Below, piece after piece: positions 33,586 to 45,701 of a stretch of DNA of 64,000 nt. Source of the stretch: Lepidodermella squamata (lineage: Eukaryota; Gastrotricha); the NCBI GenBank assembly GCA_047495785.1, contig JBLDXI010000009.1, positions 2,356,001-2,420,000 on the forward strand. The letters run 5' to 3'. Every line of letters begins with the position of its first letter. The stretch's first letter is position 1. The translations under genes and the position numbers were made by a program. The notes beneath the pieces are model-generated. The model ran no database searches, was not told where the DNA came from, and saw nothing but the letters and a program-made list of their open reading frames with translations.

Positions 33586-35141
33586 TGATAGCAAGGTATT
33601 GTGATGGTAAAAAAAATTGTGATGAAATAATCACAATATTAACAACAAGTTGCAGACCATTTACGCCCTAGGAAACATAGAAAATAAAATATAAAAATTT
33701 GTCCGCACAAACAAAAACAAAGCCAGGTATATAATTTGCACTTCTTTCGAACTCGTAATCTAATAAAATATTTGTGGTATTTCCCAATATGAATATCTCC
33801 TAGTGGGCGAGGTAGCCGGAGGAAATTTTGTTATACAACATATGTCAAATTTTCAAGTAGTACATACGTTTTCTAGGTCCCCTTATATATTTCTAGTATA
33901 TTGGCGCCGGGGAGGAATAAATTTGCCGGGAAGGAAGCCAAGCGTGTGCCGATTGATATAGGAAATAAAAGAGGGCCAACTGTTTCCGTTATGGCTCAGG
34001 GGGCGTGTGATTTTGAGACGCAAATCGGCTTTCATAGAAAAATCACTCGAGCAATTTTTACGATTTACCAGATCATCCCAGCTTATTGTAGGGGTCAACA
34101 AGGTAGGGCACGAAAACACACGTGTTTTTTCAGTCCGAAGTCTAAGCCTTGCTCAGAATTATAGGGATAGTCTCGCAATAGAAAAAAAGTGCTTCGTTAA
34201 TGTTGAATAAAACCCAACATCGCACTAGCTACTATTTAGGATCAGGTGAGCTGGGTAATAGGAAAAAATTGAATTTGGTCGGGTTTTTAAACGCCGGTGA
34301 TGAAGCTTTGGCCTCCGTGTCCGTAAAAGGAGGTCTCTTCTAATTGGGCTTGTCAACTATTTAATTGAGATGTATAATGTTTGTTCAACGAAAATCACTG
34401 CGAAAATATCCGCGTTTCACCTGAACGAGACGCCTAGGATGTCTTTAATCCGCGACACTGTAGTCGGGGCTATTGCACAAATTCCTATCTGGGGGTGGCT
34501 TTCAATTGTACACATTCCTTTAATTAGCGGTAGAAAATAACTTGACGTAGGTCGATGAGGTGAAAATTCCGGCGCTATCACGTTTTTTTGTGTACGCCAT
34601 TAGGATGTTCAACTGAGGAATGCAAGGGCGGATGCGCTACTTTGCTGATCAAGACAATTATCGAGTCTTGTCAAGATTCATGATATAATGTCGCTGAATT
34701 TTTTTTAGCTTAGGAAAAAAACGATGGTCACCTCATTTTCTCTGTCGTCAGTCTTTATTTAGGCAAACATTTACTCCAGTTGTCGAGACGGAAAAAAAAT
34801 AGGAACGTGGACATTTTTTCGGCCGGGTTCATTCACAAAAATTATTATTCAACATAAATATTTACCGAGTATATAGAAACACCGCGGGGGCATCTAATAC
34901 GCAGTTTCATTCATCTTTTTGTCAACCAGACAGGAAGTCATTGGCTAGAGCTCAAGATTCGTTCAGCGACAAATATTTATCATATTAAAAAACGTCACGA
35001 AAAAAACAGGAAAAACTAAAACAGGAATAATATGATTCGGTCTAATTAAGACAAAACGCGAATTTCGAGGAGTAAACATATTTTCGACACAACCATGATG
35101 TCCTCGAATTTCACGAGTATTTATATGGACATAATTTTCTT
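33586..35141. other. intergenic region between insulin genes 5 and 6
   Basis: 1.6 kb without a supportable gene. The open frames near 33883-34210 on both strands overlap each other and look like chance. Confidence 0.45.
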
Positions 35142-35633
35142 TTACAGATATTTGCAATATTCCGTGATTTCTTCTACCGTACAGACGTTGTAGCAACATT
35201 CGCAGATGATATTCTGCGGCGTCCAGCCAGCTGTTGGCATAGAAATCGACCTTTTCGATCGCAGAACAGCCAGGGCGTCATGCCGGGATTTAGCCGGCAA
35301 TGCATCTCTTCGTTTTCGCAACACACTCAGGATCAGTTGATCGGCTACATCCTCATCCTCATCGTCGTGGAAGTTTCGCTTGTTGACGTAACCGAAACGA
35401 GGCTCGATGAAGTTCCCCGGCCCTGCGTTGTAGCCGTTACTCCGGCAAACGCTGTTAAGCTTTGCGAGCAGTCTCATGTCGCATATACCGGCGCCGTATC
35501 TCTGAGGGTGTTTACAGACCCTAGTCAGACCAGCTTCTGTGCTAGATGACATGGCTAATATGGTGACAAGCAAGACAGCTGCGACGAAATCGACACCGCG
35601 ACGTGACTTGAGCGTCTCAAATTTTCCCATCAT
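35142..35633 (-). CDS. ILP: insulin-like peptide 6 (eight-cysteine type, intronless)
   Basis: Single exon, 163 aa from the ATG at 35633 (MMGKFE); the frame stays open for 40 codons upstream but the chosen start places a signal peptide at about 14-33. B chain C-x10-C-x11-C (GAGICDMRLLAKLNSVC), C-peptide with an acidic DDEDED run, RSKR convertase site, and A chain (IICECCYNVC-x8-C) with a KYL tail. No introns. Confidence 0.9.
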   Translation of the reverse strand: MMGKFETLKSRRGVDFVAAVLLVTILAMSSSTEAGLTRVCKHPQRYGAGICDMRLLAKLNSVCRSNGYNAGPGNFIEPRFGYVNKRNFHDDEDEDVADQLILSVLRKRRDALPAKSRHDALAVLRSKRSISMPTAGWTPQNIICECCYNVCTVEEITEYCKYL

Positions 35634-37196
35634 TATCAGCAAAATATGAAGAAAAGCTACAAAAAAATGATGCAAAAAGCGTGAATGAGAGGGTACTAAG
35701 CGCGAAGACGTTGGTGTAGTTTGACAGTGTTCGTTAATGATAGGCGTGGGCAATATGAATATGGGGGTGTGGCGACTACAGCCACACAGATTCTATCGGT
35801 CACATATCGCTAAGCGGAAAAAAACAAGCTCTCCTGGCACAAAAAATGATGTGATGAGTGCCTAGAAAATAACATAATGTGAATGGTACTCGAATTTCTG
35901 GCACTGATTCAAATCTCTTGCTGAAAAGCGATATAGGAAAAACGACGCTATGGATTTTTTGCATATTATAAACAGGAATTTCGGGGTGTTGAGTTTGGCC
36001 AGCAATCTAGAGCCACGTTCGTTATATTGGATGTTCACTGAGGCGGAAACGGGGTTACACGAGTTCCCATGAGCCTTGATTTTCCAAGTCAGTTCATTTG
36101 AATTTAAAGTTGGTGCTGGTGAAAAAATAATCAAGTTTTTTTCGAAAATCAAGGTTGTAATAATTAAAATCAGATAGTAAATCTTTATCAATTAAAAACG
36201 CACTGACTGATTGAAGTTTTAATTACTTTCTGTCTGTTCTATATTTCTCAAGTGTTGTCGCGAGGCCTGGCGAATTATATAGTCCCGATATGGACACTGA
36301 TGTCAGGGTCTAATAATTCGATTCGATTATTTGCATCACGCGCTACTTAACGCAGTGAACCCGTTAACGGACTTCGTCACATCATATATTGCGTATCATA
36401 TATGTTTACGACGGATTTCCGATGATTCAAAACAACGTTGGCTTAGACATCCGTGAAAAACAGCTTCTTATGTTATAATAAGCGAAAACAATAAAATTGG
36501 CTGCAATCACCGGAGGTAGTGCCACTTGAGTGACGACACGCGTTATAGCTGATTGATGATAGCTGATAATTAGCGCCGCATAGGAAAGCGTTAGGAATTT
36601 TAACCATGTGATCGGATAGCACCGAAGGAATTTACAAATTATTAAATAATAAATTCTCGATTTTTCAGGAAGGTCTCGCGCGTAATTTCGGTGCGTCATT
36701 GAACAAGGTCTAGTGCGTCATCGGCATCTGCAATAGCCCACTTATGCTGTTTTATTTATATTTTTCTCATGATATACACGTAATTTGAAAAATAAATCAC
36801 AAACATTTTGCCGCGTCAACGAAAACGAGCAACGAAAAAAATATAATAATATCGATCGATAAATTTTTCAAGTTTTGAAAAATCCTTGATTTTTTTTTAG
36901 AGATCCTCTATAGTGGATTCAATCGCTACAGCTTGTCTTTCAAGACATGTTTCGTATAAAAGGAAGAATAAGATGCGATGAATGGCAATCGAATTACCCG
37001 ACCTATGGTCCCTATAGTCGGAACAACATTCTCAAATGTGTAACTAAAACTAGCCACGATTTTTCTATCGTATTAGAGATAGATTGAAACAGAAATTTTT
37101 AAAACATGCATTTCAAAAAATCAGCATGAAAATTTAGTGATAGGTATATCATAATATGTTTCAAACATTATCTCTGTTCATATTATGTTATTCAAC
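35634..37196. other. intergenic region between insulin genes 6 and 7
   Basis: 1.6 kb, AT-rich. The open frames at 35862-36191 and 36427-36699 (minus) are low-complexity hydrophobic and not credible as genes. Confidence 0.45.
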
Positions 37197-37866
37197 TTAA
37201 TTCAACTGAGGGCAATATTCTGTCATCTCTTGAACGGTGCAAATGTTGTAGCAACACTCGCAGACAATATTTTGAGGCGTCCAGTTTTTAGGGTTCAACA
37301 AATTGGCCCACATCGAGTTGGCACCCCCGGATCGAACGAAAGCCAGAGCAAGTTCCTTCCGCAGTATTAGTTCTCTGAGGCGAGGCGGTATTTCCACCGA
37401 AGGCAGCACTGGAATAGTTAAAAAATGTTAAAAGAAATAGGTCAAAAAAATTCGACTCACGATCTGAAGCAGCGATCACATTGTCTTCTCCACTCATCTC
37501 CGAGGACGCATCAGTCCCATTTTTTTCGAACGACAAGTCCGCCGAGCGACGTATGCGCTGGTTGCTGCTGGTTACTTTCGCTTGTTTCTGCAGCTTTTGG
37601 ATAACATATAAATTAGCGCGATCAATCGCCAACTGGCTCGGGTTCGATGGTGAGTTGGCGTATTTTACCAAGCCGTCGCGGTAGAGGGGGCAAACTTGGA
37701 AATGAACGACGTACATGAGTCGCTCGTTGCATATGCCTCGCTCGTGGCCGAAGCGTTGCGGCTGAGGGCAGATTTTCGTGTACAGGGCCGAGCATGAGTC
37801 GATGAGGCAACACGCAGCAAAAACTGCCACCGTCAAGCAAACTTCGCATTTTTTCAACCGCACCAT
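37197..37866 (-). CDS. ILP: insulin-like peptide 7 (eight-cysteine type, divergent B chain)
   Basis: Two exons: complement(37197..37408, 37461..37866), 205 aa from MVRLKK. Signal peptide rich in Cys, B chain C-x12-C-x12-C (RGICNERLMYVVHFQVC), C-peptide with IRR, and A chain (IVCECCYNIC-x8-C) with a PQLN tail. A phase-1 intron lies in the C-peptide. The second B-chain spacing is 12, whereas the other seven copies and classic insulin have 11. No dibasic site lies close before the A chain, so processing may differ. Confidence 0.88.
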
Positions 37867-40543
37867 TTTTTTTGTTTGAAACTCAGTCACTCAATTATCG
37901 ACAATCTAAATCAGAAAATAAAACATAAACTATTTATACACTGCAAACTCAATGCCAGGACCATTTGGACATTTAGAAGACATTCCTTACTCAGCCCGGA
38001 CCAATTCGGAATAAGACTAATTAATTTAATCAAAATTGAAAAGCCAAACAAATTTCACTCGGGTCTAGCATAATATATTGACCGACTCGAGCGATAAATT
38101 ATGACAGAAGACTCTGACATAGGAAGTGGGCGATTGACATAAATTGAAGCGATGACGATGTGTATTCCCTTAGAGCGGAAGAGGCAAGTTTTTTGTTTTC
38201 GCCGATTGTGTTACAGTTTTGTTTTATGGTACAAGAAATATGAGCTACTTTTTAAGCCAAGACATGATAATAAAATTGCGCGAGATTTGTGGAAGAAAAT
38301 TCAAGTAACCAACAAGGCATTTTCGCGACAAAGGCTAATTCCGAGGCCTTCAGGAAGCGGAAATTAGGAAAAAGTACAATAAGGGAAATCGGAACACTAT
38401 AGTTAACTAGGTGTAAAGCGTAGGCTGGAAATTTGTCGAAAATCAGCGTAATAGCACCTTCGAAAAACCGCAAATCAAACTACGCTTTTAATTATCGAAA
38501 TCGAAGAGGAACATGGACTATAAAGTTCGATGGGTTTACGCTGTCATGGTTGAAAAAAATCATAGCTTCAAATTACACATCACGTAAAATACGTATTCGA
38601 AAGAAACCACGCCTACGCTTCAAGGGCATAAGAAAACGCAAATCGGCAATCAGTAGGAGTAGTCTTGAGGTTATCTATTAGGTTATTTTCGCACGCCATA
38701 GGGCGAATGAAGATGCTGTTCGAACTAATAGCGATGGACGATAGACGATAGATGGAAGTTAAAAATATATTCTTTTTCCTAGAATTTTGAGTCCGACGGC
38801 TATCTTAATATAATTGGAGAGTCTGACTCATTCTGTTTGTTCTAAGACCGTTAGAGTTCATCTTTTTATGAAGGAAAAATTAGCAGGCTAGAACCTAGAC
38901 GTTTATCCTTTCAGACTCTTCCTTAGACAAGGTGAATGACTATACATCATGATTTTTTCAGAGATGGATGCAAGATCATAAATCAAAGAAATTGAAAGAT
39001 TCGCATGTTCAAATCGTGATCAAATGTGAGAAATTGCCAGTAATGCAGGTGGGGAATTAGGATAAGATGGAATAAAGTGCGGGGTGAAATTATTACAATT
39101 CTATAATTGATGTAGGGTGTTAATCCGTAGCCTGCGTAGATCTTGTCGAAATTGTACAGAAAAATTCCCTCTAATTACTAGAATTCCTACTTTACATTTG
39201 CGTCGATTTCGCTCCTAGATCGAGCGAGATAACAGCAAGGGGCGATTTTCGCATTTTATACTGTCGAAAATTGAATTTTCATTAGCGGCGGATATAAGCA
39301 AATTTTCAGCTGATTCATCAACCAGACACTGTTGTGCAGACCTCGACCGGCGGCTTCCTGTTCAAACCTGGCTGCGAACTTCGGATGCACGTGTGAAAGC
39401 TGATATTGTAAAATTTTCCAATGGCGCAGTATTATCATCTCCCGATGTTCAATTATGGAGTATAATAAATTGAAAAATTGTGAGAAAGCAAGTCGCTACT
39501 GATGAGAAGGAAATCCCTTTGTGACATAGGAGTGACATTTTCTCGAAGCTGAAAACATCCTATCCATTACGTCTCGTTTTTCATGGCAGCAAAATTTTGG
39601 CAACAACCTACTGAGCACGACTTCGAGAAATTTTAGCTTCAAGTGAGAACTGTTGACGCAAACGTAGCATATATAGGCATTGCGGAATTCTTTACTGGGT
39701 TAAAAACCAAAAGTAAGCCACCACATTTACAAATCACAGCGGTTATTTGATCGCCTTTCGAATTATGACCTATTACGCCTCTCATCCAGACGCTAATTGA
39801 TGGTCAAAGTTGACTTTATTGCTTTATATCTCGCTGGCAGTTTATATTGTTCGATAATCGTTTTGTCGACCACGCCGATTTTTAGCCCACACTCATATGG
39901 GACACGAAAATCGATCGCTCTCCACCGCGGCGAGACGCTTTTCATTAACCATAATATTAAGACTTGTCGCGCAATTTGTCGCGATTTTTCTGGCACGATT
40001 ATTGGAGATTAAACCTGCTTATCCAGAGGCTTATATTCCGACAAAAACCCGCAATGACGTCAATAAAATGACCTTCGAAAATGACCTGATGCCAATACAA
40101 GTTCGATTAATTTTTTTTATTTCATTTTAAATTTCAGTTTCGTGAAATCATCATTCAACCAAGTCAAATTCGAGAACGAAATAAATAATAATAAACAGAG
40201 AGATGCGAGAGATTATATCGTAAATAATTTAAAAAATGAGTGGCGAGACATGCAATCTAAAACATCGATTTTTTTCAGACAGCCACACTTGTTTACAATG
40301 GTCACAGTCTACCGTATTAGGAACACGCGCTGATTTTTGCCGAAAAAATTGTTCGAGAGGGTTAAAAATCTTAACCGAAATGATTTTTCGTTGAAGAACG
40401 AACGATGAGACCAGCTCATCGAGAATACCTTTTGTTCGAATTGAAAAATTTCTAGCGGTCCAAATGTTGCGTCGAAATGTGTTGATCTCGGTAGATATGG
40501 AAAGAAAGTTGAAAAAATGAGGCTATTCAATTTTTTTTAATAA
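37867..40543. other. intergenic region between insulin genes 7 and 8
   Basis: 2.7 kb with no supportable gene. Short open frames on both strands (37876-40530) have no domain features. Confidence 0.45.
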
Positions 40544-41044
40544 CTAGCAATACTCCAATAATTCTTGTACAGAACACTGATTATAACAACATTCACAGAC
40601 AACACTTTGCGCCTGCCATTCGACAGATCGCTTCAGCCGCCGTAGATTGCCGCGGCTTTTCACGAATGACCTCGCTGTTTCCATGTTATAAACCGCGTCT
40701 CGTAAAACTTTCGGAAACATCGTCACGAGGCTGGGTTGAATTTCGATCGACTGCCGATTGGCACTATTTTCTGCCATGATCTCTCGGCTGATTGATGATT
40801 GCTGCGGTTCGATGTCATTATTTTGTGTCATTTTAGTGCGGAACAGGCCTGAGCGGTGAAAATTGCTGCTTTTGCCTCGAAGTCGGCATAAATCTTTGAT
40901 GAAACGCGGCAGGCGTTCTCCACAAATTCCGTTGCGATGGAAGAAATTCTGCGGGGTCGGGCAGGTTTTCGAATAGCCGGCCTCGCTCATTGAGGCGAAC
41001 GCGACCAGAAGTGAAGCGATCGCGCCAAGTTGAAACACCTTCAT
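40544..41044 (-). CDS. ILP: insulin-like peptide 8 (eight-cysteine type, intronless)
   Basis: Single exon, 166 aa. Signal peptide (1-22), B chain C-x12-C-x11-C (NGICGERLPRFIKDLC), C-peptide, LKR convertase site, and A chain (VVCECCYNQC-x8-C) ending at the final Cys. The A-chain lead-in is WQAQSVV in place of the W-x-P-x-N seen in most copies, so this may be the outlier in sequence. Confidence 0.9.
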   Translation of the reverse strand: MKVFQLGAIASLLVAFASMSEAGYSKTCPTPQNFFHRNGICGERLPRFIKDLCRLRGKSSNFHRSGLFRTKMTQNNDIEPQQSSISREIMAENSANRQSIEIQPSLVTMFPKVLRDAVYNMETARSFVKSRGNLRRLKRSVEWQAQSVVCECCYNQCSVQELLEYC

Positions 41045-43122
41045 AAGTCTTCGAATCGAAAGAATTTGTAAATGTCTACAGAAGAATCGGTATAATGGGT
41101 TAATAGAATCAACTGTTATGCTTATCTAGTAGTATGATGTTATCAGTTATGACTAATGAAGATGTTGACTACTACGTGAAAAACTTGTTTTGTTTCCGCG
41201 TCCTGTCGCCGGCGAAAAACAATAGCTGGGGCGCATCAATCGAAGCGCGTCGAGCAGAGTGCGTAATATTCCGATACTGTTAAATGTACGTTCTACAGCA
41301 GCTGCTTAGAAGCGTAAAAAAATTTTGATGTGATTACGATTTATAATACGACATGAAAGAGACTCTATCGAATACGGGTGCAAAACTAATCAGATACTAG
41401 ACTATTGTATCGCCCACTCGATTCGACCCGGCCTCTGCCATACAATCGAATCATTCCGATCCAAGCATAATTCATTCATAATTAGGCCCGCGTGATTTTT
41501 GAAAATTCATAAAATTAAAAAGGCACATAATTATTGTTTCAAATCAAGCGCGGCCACTTCAATTTCACGTGAGCCCCAATCCCGCAAATAAATATTTGAA
41601 CTAATTTTTTTCCGTCCAGGAATAAAATTGACGCGCATCAACCCGCGACAGAACATCTTCAAGTGTGGACACAGCGCTGAATCGAAATAGATGGCCTATA
41701 TCAAATTATGATAACGATAATTATCGCATAGAGAACGGCGGGGAGGGGGAGGTGATGTGTGCGCGTGCCTCGATGAGTTCACCCAACCGCGTATAAAACA
41801 CGATACGCAGGATGCTACAGGAAATTCGCCTAATTATTTTCAATGCTCCATCGCCGAACTTAATTTTATGAGTCCATAGTCGTGGGAACACTTCCTATTG
41901 AAAAATCTCGGAAAAGTATTACATCCATCAAGTGGAAAAGTTTATTTAGTAATACAAATGTATCCGGGATAATGGGCCGTATTCCAATTAGACAGCCGCA
42001 AGATTGCGGCAGATAATACTTAATAGCCGCTATTTTTAGACTCGTAATATGCTTGTTGAGTGATTGTTGAGGATATTGCGATGCGAATAAAAATCTATCA
42101 CAGGCCCCCTGCCATCAGCCGACCTCTCATCTCTCAAGCCGAAATAAAAACTACGCCACACTCGTGGGAGCGATTTTTTAGTTTTGCGTGGTATTTTATG
42201 CATTTTTAAGAGGCGCTTAGAATTATGAATGAAACAATCATCACATTTTTTTCACTAATGATGAGCTAGAATTCAAAAGACATCTTGCTTACTTTTCAGT
42301 ACGTGCATGATAATTACAGGCTGTAAAAACAAGTTTTTTGCAATAAAACGTCAAGATCCATTAGGCTCGATGGGTTGAAATTTCAAACGTTTCGGATCTT
42401 GAAGAGAGGAGGTATGTTGTTTACGAGCAGATATCATGGGACTGCCTTCTGGAATTCGAACACGGTGACCCGCACATGAGTAATCTCATTTTTTAACCGA
42501 CCCTTGTAATCTCATCAACGAGTGCACCGGTGACGCGAATTTGGGTTGAAATCGATAATCCAGACAAGCGGCGTTCTGAAATGAAATTTCGCCAAAAAAT
42601 GTAGGTGTTTCACGTTCGTTTTTATTTCTTGCTCCACGCTTGAACTTTCGGCAATAATTAATCAAAACAGGTAGTATGTAGTGGTTCTTCGACCTGAGGC
42701 GGTTTTCTGCTCACTCGAAAAATCGTACTCGATTCCTTTTATTATTATTATTATTATCAGTGCGGGGAAGATGAACCGGGCGCGGCAGTCACAACGAAAA
42801 TTAATTCGCGAAAGAATAATTAGCGTTGACGATATACAACGGTCAAGATTAAGGCAGGCGCAAACAACAAAATATAGCATACTATCGAACCGGCTCAAAT
42901 TTCTCTACAAATTTTCACGGCGAACTAGCTACACACAAATATTTTTCACTGCAATAAACACACGAGAAATACAATATTCAGCGAATCTGAACTCATCATC
43001 ATCATTTATTTAACGGGAATACGTCAGTTTTTCTAGTAAATTGGCTGTTGTTATTAAGAGCTCTTATTCCACTTCACTTGCCAATCACCAACAAATAAAT
43101 CGATCGTTTAAGGTTGTTAGAT
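41045..43122. other. intergenic region between insulin cluster and SUCLG1
   Basis: 2.1 kb. The open frames 42662-42898 (minus) and 42681-43013 (plus) overlap a simple ATT repeat (about 42740-42757) and are not credible. A minus-strand AATAAA at 43005-43010 probably serves SUCLG1. Confidence 0.5.
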
Positions 43123-45341
43123 TCACTTGAGTTTGCCAGCATCCTTCATCGCCTTGACCATGAACTCGCCGATTTTGGCCGGCGAGCGGGAGACGAGGAC
43201 ACCGGCGTTTTCCAGCGCCTTGATCTTCTCCTGAGCCGTGCCCTTGCCGCCGGAAATGATGGCACCAGCGTGACCCATGCGACGACCGGGCGGGGCGGTA
43301 AGACCGGCGATGAAGCCAACAACTGGTTTCGCGTTCGCACCCTGGAAAATGATAAAATAGTGAGCAAATTTACTCATTCCAATTTTAGCTACTCCAAATA
43401 TTATTCAAGACCTCGGTTGGTAAATAAATTACCGATAAATGCAAACAATAATTTCCAGGGAAAAGCCAACGTCCCAGAAATCAATTTCAAAAACGGGGAG
43501 AATGATTTTTTAGAAAAAATAGTTTTTCCTCTAAAACCGAACGAACCTTGTTGTGTTCTTTCAAGTAGTCAGCAGCCGCTTCTTCAGCAGTACCACCGAT
43601 TTCACCGATGAGCACGATGCCCTCGGTTTGCGGGTCCTTGAGGAAAATGTCGAGGCAGCCGATGAAGTCGGTTCCGTTGAACGGATCACCACCGATGCCG
43701 ATGCACAGCGTTTGACCGAGGCCAGCCTTCGTGGTCTGGTGTACGGCTTCGTAAGTCAGGGTACCCGACCGGCTGACGATGGCTGGAAGAATACAAATTC
43801 AGAATCTCATTTTTGGGACTTCATTATACACCTTGTAAAATTATAATTTTTCAATCATCAAATTTCTAGCGGTTTCATTTCCACGTCCCAACAATTTCTG
43901 TTTTTCTCATAAATATTCAGAGGGCCCAACCACAATTTCGAGCTTTTAGTAGCTTAAATGAAAGTAAACAAGTCACGCATGTTCTTGTGGCTGAGTCCAA
44001 TGCGATACCGCGCGCTCAATGTACGGTTTTGTTCGCTAAAAGCATAGGAGTGACATTGCAGGAGAAGAATACGACAATGTGTGGGCTTTACAGCAGACGT
44101 CGCGAAACGGACTCTCCCATCACTTACTTGCCCTCGCGAACTCCGTAAAACAAAATTAAAACACATAGCCGATCGATCCATCAAATGAGACATGTTAAAA
44201 ATACGAATGAATTCGCAGAATAAATTCAGCGTCACTACCGTTATTTTAGAAAAAATCATGTTTTTCCAAGGTCGAGTATCAACTGCTGCTAAAAAATCTT
44301 AAATTTCAAAAACACGTGGGCAAGGTGATACCTAATTTTCAAGCAAATTCTGGGAATTTCATATTTTTAAGAAAGCGATGTTTGACCATTTTAATGGTGA
44401 AATTTCAGTCGAATTTTGAAGGTAAACAACAAAGCTTTATTCTTCAATGTCTCGAATGAAAAACTATTATAGGTCACTAGTTCAAATTTGAGATTTATGC
44501 CCAAACTAATCGTCAGGTTTTGTTTTTATTCCGGGTTCGGATATGGAATGCCCTTGCAAAGTTTACCACAAAAATCGTCATTTATAAAGAAGATATGGAG
44601 AAAGTCCACTGCTTATAAACCTATAAAAAAAATTATAGTTTTATAAGCAGTGGACTTATTTTGGAAAAATTTGCTTACGTCAATTAACTGGTAAGAAAGC
44701 AAATTTTATGAGGTAAAATCCCCCATTTCCCCTCTTTCAGCGTTGCAAAACCCTAAGATTACCCGCGTCATCCCCATATTTGGTTGAAATTATCTGAAAT
44801 TATTACCAATTTTGCCGGGTTTGTGGATGTGACCAGGCATGATACCAATCTTGCATTCACCAGGCTTGATAATACCAGGGCAGTTAGGGCCGATGAGACG
44901 AGTAACAGACTGGCGCATGAGGCGATTTTTCACGCGAACCATGTCTTGCTGGGGGATACCCTCGGTGATGCAGACAACCAGGGGGATGCCGCCGTCGATG
45001 GCTTCGTGGATCGCGGCAGCGGCGCCGGGCGGGGGTACGTAGATCACAGAGGCAGTCGCGCCTGTCTTCTCGACGGCCTCACGGACGTTCTTGAAAACCG
45101 GCAAGTTCAGGTGCTTCTGGCCAGCCTTGGCCGGGTTGACACCGCCGACCATGTTCGTGCCGTATTCGATGGCTTGTTGCGTGTGAAAAGTGCCCTGCTT
45201 GCCGGTCAGACCCTGGCAGATGACCTTCGTATGCTTGCCGATCATCATGTTCTTGCGGGTGTCGGCATAGCAGGTTCGCATCGAGGTTTGAACAATCTTG
45301 CGAGCGGCAAGCATCATCGTCGAATTCATTCCCGCGGCCAT
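43123..45341 (-). CDS. SUCLG1: succinyl-CoA ligase alpha subunit, mitochondrial
   Basis: Three exons: complement(43123..43341, 43547..43782, 44807..45341), 329 aa. Catalyses succinyl-CoA + ADP/GDP + Pi to succinate + CoA + ATP/GTP in the citric acid cycle with the beta subunit in the mitochondrial matrix. A basic, Met/Ala/Arg-rich N-terminus is a likely transit peptide. Next comes the CoA-binding domain ([27 protein letters not shown]), then the ligase domain ([24 protein letters not shown]) and the phospho-His loop [10 protein letters not shown]. Third codon positions are strongly C/G-biased, as expected of a highly expressed gene. The first intron is 1,024 bp, large for this window, and holds a perfect palindrome. 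Confidence 0.97.
44602..44657. repeat. 56-bp near-perfect palindrome in SUCLG1 intron
   Basis: An 18-bp arm at 44602-44619 is matched exactly by its reverse complement at 44640-44657. After one mismatch the stem continues with CTATAA (44621-44626) and TTATAG (44633-44638), leaving a six-base A-rich loop. It could be a small MITE footprint or fold as a hairpin in the intron RNA. Confidence 0.85.
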
Positions 45342-45701
45342 TATTGCAAAATTTATTTTTCACAACAAAACAAACACACCTACATTGAAAAAAACAAGCC
45401 AGCTTAACAATGGTGTAAAGATTTATTAAATTTTCGATTTAGCAATGATAATGAAGCAGCAACAAGTGAACAACGCGACGTGAGAAAGACTTTTTGTCAC
45501 TATCGTTTCGACTCAATCCGTAAAAAGAGATAAGAAAAATTCACAACCTTTCGATTTTTTTTCAACGGAATGTTTCCGTAATCTGGAAGATGCAAGTTAA
45601 GTATAATATGATACAAATAAATAGGCTTAAAAGACAAATTAAGAGCCGCAACCTTGCTATTTGCTCCAACCCGGAATAAAATATCAAATTTTGACAAAAG
45701 G
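45342..45701. other. spacer between SUCLG1 and GALNT
   Basis: 360 bp on the 5' side of SUCLG1 and 3' side of GALNT, both on the minus strand. AT-rich; no gene seen. Confidence 0.55.

Noticed and set aside
33052-33604. Three plus-strand frames of 86-137 codons
   Set aside because: Antisense to the GC-rich insulin 5 gene; no signal peptide, domain or splice sites.
42662-43013. Overlapping frames on both strands near an ATT repeat
   Set aside because: Low-complexity and mutually antisense; no family features.
41045-43122. Search for additional or decayed insulin copies in intergenic DNA
   Set aside because: No further CECC-type A chain or B-chain Cys pattern was found on either strand by eye, here or in the other gaps of the cluster.
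44784-45407. 207-codon plus-strand frame
   Set aside because: Antisense of SUCLG1 exon 1, kept open by biased third positions.
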